Source: Gammaproteobacteria bacterium
GTDB taxonomy: Bacteria; Pseudomonadota; Gammaproteobacteria; Ga0077536
Direction: 5' to 3'
Assembly: GCA_030639105.1 (NCBI GenBank)
Contig: DAOWDI010000184.1
Coordinates: 1 to 8,082, forward strand
DNA: 8,082 bases
Part shown: piece after piece, positions 5,964-8,082 of the stretch
Layout: each line of letters begins with the position of its first letter
Position numbering within the stretch: the first letter of the stretch is position 1
The notes under the pieces: generated by a model
What the model saw: only the letters and a program-made list of their open reading frames with translations
Database searches by the model: none
Told to the model about the DNA's origin: nothing
Translations under genes and position numbers: made by a program

Positions 5964-7833
5964 CGTCATCGTCGTCGGCGGCGGCCACGCCGGCGCCGAG
6001 GCAGCATTGGCAAGCGCCCGTATGGGCGCCGAGACGCTGTTGCTGACTCACAGCATCGAGGCCTTGGGTCAGCTGTCGTGTAATCCGGCTATCGGTGGCA
6101 TCGGCAAGGGACACTTGGTGGCTGAGATCGATGCGCTAGGGGGGCTCATGGGCCGTGCGGCGGACCATTGCGGGATCCAGTTCCGCCGCTTGAATGCGAG
6201 TAAGGGCCCCGCGGTCCGGGCGACCCGAGCGCAGATCGATCGGGCGCTCTATCGAAATTTCACGCACCATGTGCTCGAGAGCCAAGCGCGGCTGACGCTT
6301 TTTCAGCAGGCCGTCGATGATCTCATCGTCGAACAGGATGAAATCGCCGGCGTTGTCACCCAGATGGGACTAAGGCTCCGGGCACAAACGGTGGTCTTGA
6401 CCGTCGGCACCTTCCTTGGCGGCTCGATCCATATCGGGGAGGCCAATTATGCGGCCGGGCGCGCCGGCGATGCCCCAGCCGATACGCTTGCTGCACGCCT
6501 GCGGGAACGGCCATTTCGCATAGGGCGCCTGAAGACCGGGACGCCACCACGGATCGACGGGGCGACGATCGATTTCGCTGTGCTCGAGCCGCAACCGGGC
6601 GATGATCCCGTACCCGTCTTTTCGTTCCTCGGCGATCCACGCCAGCATCCCGCGCAGGTCGATTGCCATATCACCTATACGAATCGGCAAACGCATGAGG
6701 TCATTATGGGCGCGATCGATCGTTCACCGATGTTCAACGGTGCGATCGAAGGTGCGGGGCCGCGCTATTGCCCGTCGATCGAAGACAAAGTGATGCGTTT
6801 TACCGATCGCCCTTCGCACCAGATCTTTGTCGAGCCGGAGGGTCTCGGCACGCGCGAGATCTACCCCAATGGGATATCGACCAGTCTTCCGTTCGACGTT
6901 CAGTTCGAACTCGTTCGCACCATCCGCGGTTTTGAGAATGCGCACATTACACGACCTGGTTATGCCATCGAATACGATTACTTCGACCCGCGCGACATCC
7001 ATCCATGGTTGGAAACGAAGCAAATTGCGGGTCTGTATTTCGCCGGCCAGATCAACGGTACGACGGGATACGAAGAGGCCGCGGCCCAGGGTGTGCTGGC
7101 GGGGCTAAATGCCGCACTGCGGGTGCGGGATGTGGAGCCCTGGTATCCGCGGCGCGATGAAGCTTATATCGGTGTGCTGGTGGATGACCTGGTTACGCGT
7201 GGCACCAGTGAACCGTATCGCATGTTCACGAGTCGCGCTGAATACCGATTGCTCTTGCGTGAAGACAACGCCGACTTCCGCTTGACGCCCAAGGGCCGCG
7301 AACTGGGTCTTGTGGACGATCGGCGTTGGCGGTCCTTTGAAGAAAAACGTGAGCTTTTGGAGCATGAAGAGAAGCGTCTGGAGTCCATCTGGGTGACGCC
7401 CGCGAGCTTGCCCGAGGATGCCGTTGTCGCGGCGCTGGGTAAACCCTTACGCAAAGAGCAGAATCTTGCAGATCTGCTGCGCCGCCCGCGGGTCGATTAC
7501 GCCGCGATTATGACGTTGCCCGGTGCGGGGCCGGGGGTCACGGCGCTGGATGTCATTGAGCAGTTGGAGATCAATGCGCAATACAGTGGCTACCTCGATC
7601 GGCAGCACGAAGAGATCGAGCGGCGCCGGCGCCATGAGCATACGCCGATCCCCCCCGGTCTCGATTTTTCCGAAGTGCGTGGTCTGTCCAATGAGATCCG
7701 GCAGAAACTGTCCACGCACCACCCCCATACGATTGGCCAGGCATCGCGCATATCCGGTGTTACACCCGCGGCAATTTCGTTGTTGCTCGTCTATCTCAAG
7801 AAACGGCAATTGCTGCTGGCGCAACCCGCATAA
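5938..7833 (+). CDS. mnmG: tRNA uridine-5-carboxymethylaminomethyl modification enzyme MnmG (GidA)
   Basis: This 631-aa protein is full length for MnmG (E. coli about 629 aa). With MnmE it installs the (carboxymethyl)aminomethyl group on the wobble uridine (U34) of certain tRNAs, using FAD, NADH and a folate one-carbon donor, in the cytoplasm. The dinucleotide-binding motif [10 protein letters not shown] is at 14-23. The two conserved cysteines are present: Cys48 in SCNPAIGG and Cys278 in YCPSIEDK, matching Cys47 and Cys277 of E. coli with a one-residue offset. Other family blocks are TVGTFLGG (155-162), [28 protein letters not shown] (370-385), [15 protein letters not shown], and the C-terminal helical domain with YSGYLDRQ (from 549) that contacts MnmE and tRNA. 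The start at 5938 gives the usual short N-terminus before the FAD motif. AGGAG (5920-5924) is 13 nt upstream, farther than ideal. rsmG follows, the common bacterial order. No defects are seen. Confidence 0.99.
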   Translation: MIEHPRKFDVIVVGGGHAGAEAALASARMGAETLLLTHSIEALGQLSCNPAIGGIGKGHLVAEIDALGGLMGRAADHCGIQFRRLNASKGPAVRATRAQIDRALYRNFTHHVLESQARLTLFQQAVDDLIVEQDEIAGVVTQMGLRLRAQTVVLTVGTFLGGSIHIGEANYAAGRAGDAPADTLAARLRERPFRIGRLKTGTPPRIDGATIDFAVLEPQPGDDPVPVFSFLGDPRQHPAQVDCHITYTNRQTHEVIMGAIDRSPMFNGAIEGAGPRYCPSIEDKVMRFTDRPSHQIFVEPEGLGTREIYPNGISTSLPFDVQFELVRTIRGFENAHITRPGYAIEYDYFDPRDIHPWLETKQIAGLYFAGQINGTTGYEEAAAQGVLAGLNAALRVRDVEPWYPRRDEAYIGVLVDDLVTRGTSEPYRMFTSRAEYRLLLREDNADFRLTPKGRELGLVDDRRWRSFEEKRELLEHEEKRLESIWVTPASLPEDAVVAALGKPLRKEQNLADLLRRPRVDYAAIMTLPGAGPGVTALDVIEQLEINAQYSGYLDRQHEEIERRRRHEHTPIPPGLDFSEVRGLSNEIRQKLSTHHPHTIGQASRISGVTPAAISLLLVYLKKRQLLLAQPA

Positions 7834-7876
7834 ACTCTAGGGGCCCCGCCCCGCGCCGTTTAGTCAATTAGCCGAG

Positions 7877-8082
7877 ATGATGGAAGAACTGCTGCGACAA
7901 TACAGTGCCGAGTTGGGGATCCGCCTGGATGACGCGGATCTCGAGGCACTGGTCAAATACAAAGAATTGATCGCAAAATGAAGGCGTCTCACGAGCCCGG
8001 TAGCTTCCCGTTCGCCCGTCCACTTGGTGCGCAAGCATTTCGTTGATTGCCTCGCCGCTTCTCGGTTCCTCAGGGGCGCCCG
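7877..8082 (+). pseudogene. rsmG: Interrupted 16S rRNA (guanine-527-N7) methyltransferase gene rsmG, 5' part
   Basis: RsmG (GidB) methylates N7 of G527 in 16S rRNA using S-adenosylmethionine. The frame from ATG 7877 (a second ATG follows at 7880) gives a typical RsmG N-terminal helix pair, LLRQYSAELGIRLDDADLEA then LVKYKELIAK. It then meets TGA at 7979-7981, exactly where the family has the Trp of K-W-N-x-x-Y-N-L-T. In the same frame, Leu-Thr appears at 7988-7993 and LVRKHFVDCLAASRFLRGA from 8024, matching the RsmG block LVRH-x-LDS-x-x-x-x-x-x-L. Fifteen codons separate the last Lys from LVR, against 16 in E. coli RsmG. However, the stretch before Leu-Thr is about three codons short and the stretch after it about two long, so more than one change is implied. 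The downstream SAM-binding domain lies outside the window. Position 43 nt after mnmG supports the identity. Either a decayed gene or sequencing error fits; UGA-as-Trp is unlikely because the ATPase and permease genes end at well-placed UGA codons. Confidence 0.65.

Noticed and set aside
7840..7847. GGGGCCCC after the mnmG stop, considered as a terminator
   Set aside because: It is a loopless palindrome with no T-run, and the next gene begins 30 nt later, so co-transcription is more likely.
7978..8046. ATG overlapping the rsmG TGA (ATGA), considered as a restart or a second coupled gene
   Set aside because: The frame ends after 22 codons and lacks RsmG-like residues. The RsmG-like continuation is in the original frame instead.

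Overview
The window looks like a chromosomal segment of a moderately GC-rich gammaproteobacterium. This rests on the MnmG sequence, the mnmG-rsmG gene order and the Gram-negative-style ABC exporter set. The order within the class cannot be decided from this window. Nothing identifies a phage, an insertion sequence, a CRISPR array or an RNA gene.

Layout. At 1-23 (minus) there may be the first codons of a gene running off the left edge. Position 104-688 (plus) is an unrecognised, probably cytoplasmic protein. It converges on a tight four-gene minus-strand operon read from 5477 down to 724: a GldA-like ATPase, a GldF-like ABC-2 permease, a GldG-like membrane-anchored auxiliary protein and a DUF4340 protein. 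The gene junctions are a 4-nt ATGA overlap, a 24-25 nt gap and a 5-nt gap, which argues for one transcript. The four products would form one inner-membrane ABC-2-type exporter or motor-like complex whose two accessory subunits project into the periplasm. Its substrate is unknown; the gliding-motility association of the Gld names comes from Bacteroidetes and should not be carried over.

Positions 5478-5937 hold no clear intact gene. They contain short inverted repeats, a doubtful small minus-strand ORF and, next to mnmG, a stretch that reads like the start of a left-handed beta-helix (gamma-carbonic-anhydrase-like) protein and has no evident start codon. Positions 5938-7833 (plus) are a full-length mnmG with both conserved cysteines. 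A typical RsmG N-terminus follows at 7877. It meets an in-frame TGA exactly where the family has its conserved Trp, and RsmG-like sequence then resumes in the same frame to the right edge. The 16S rRNA methyltransferase gene is therefore broken here, or the sequence contains errors.

The main points for follow-up are the interrupted rsmG, the gene-relic-like segment fused to the 5' side of mnmG, and the four-gene exporter operon of unknown substrate. I did not find convincing evidence of a wholly new system.
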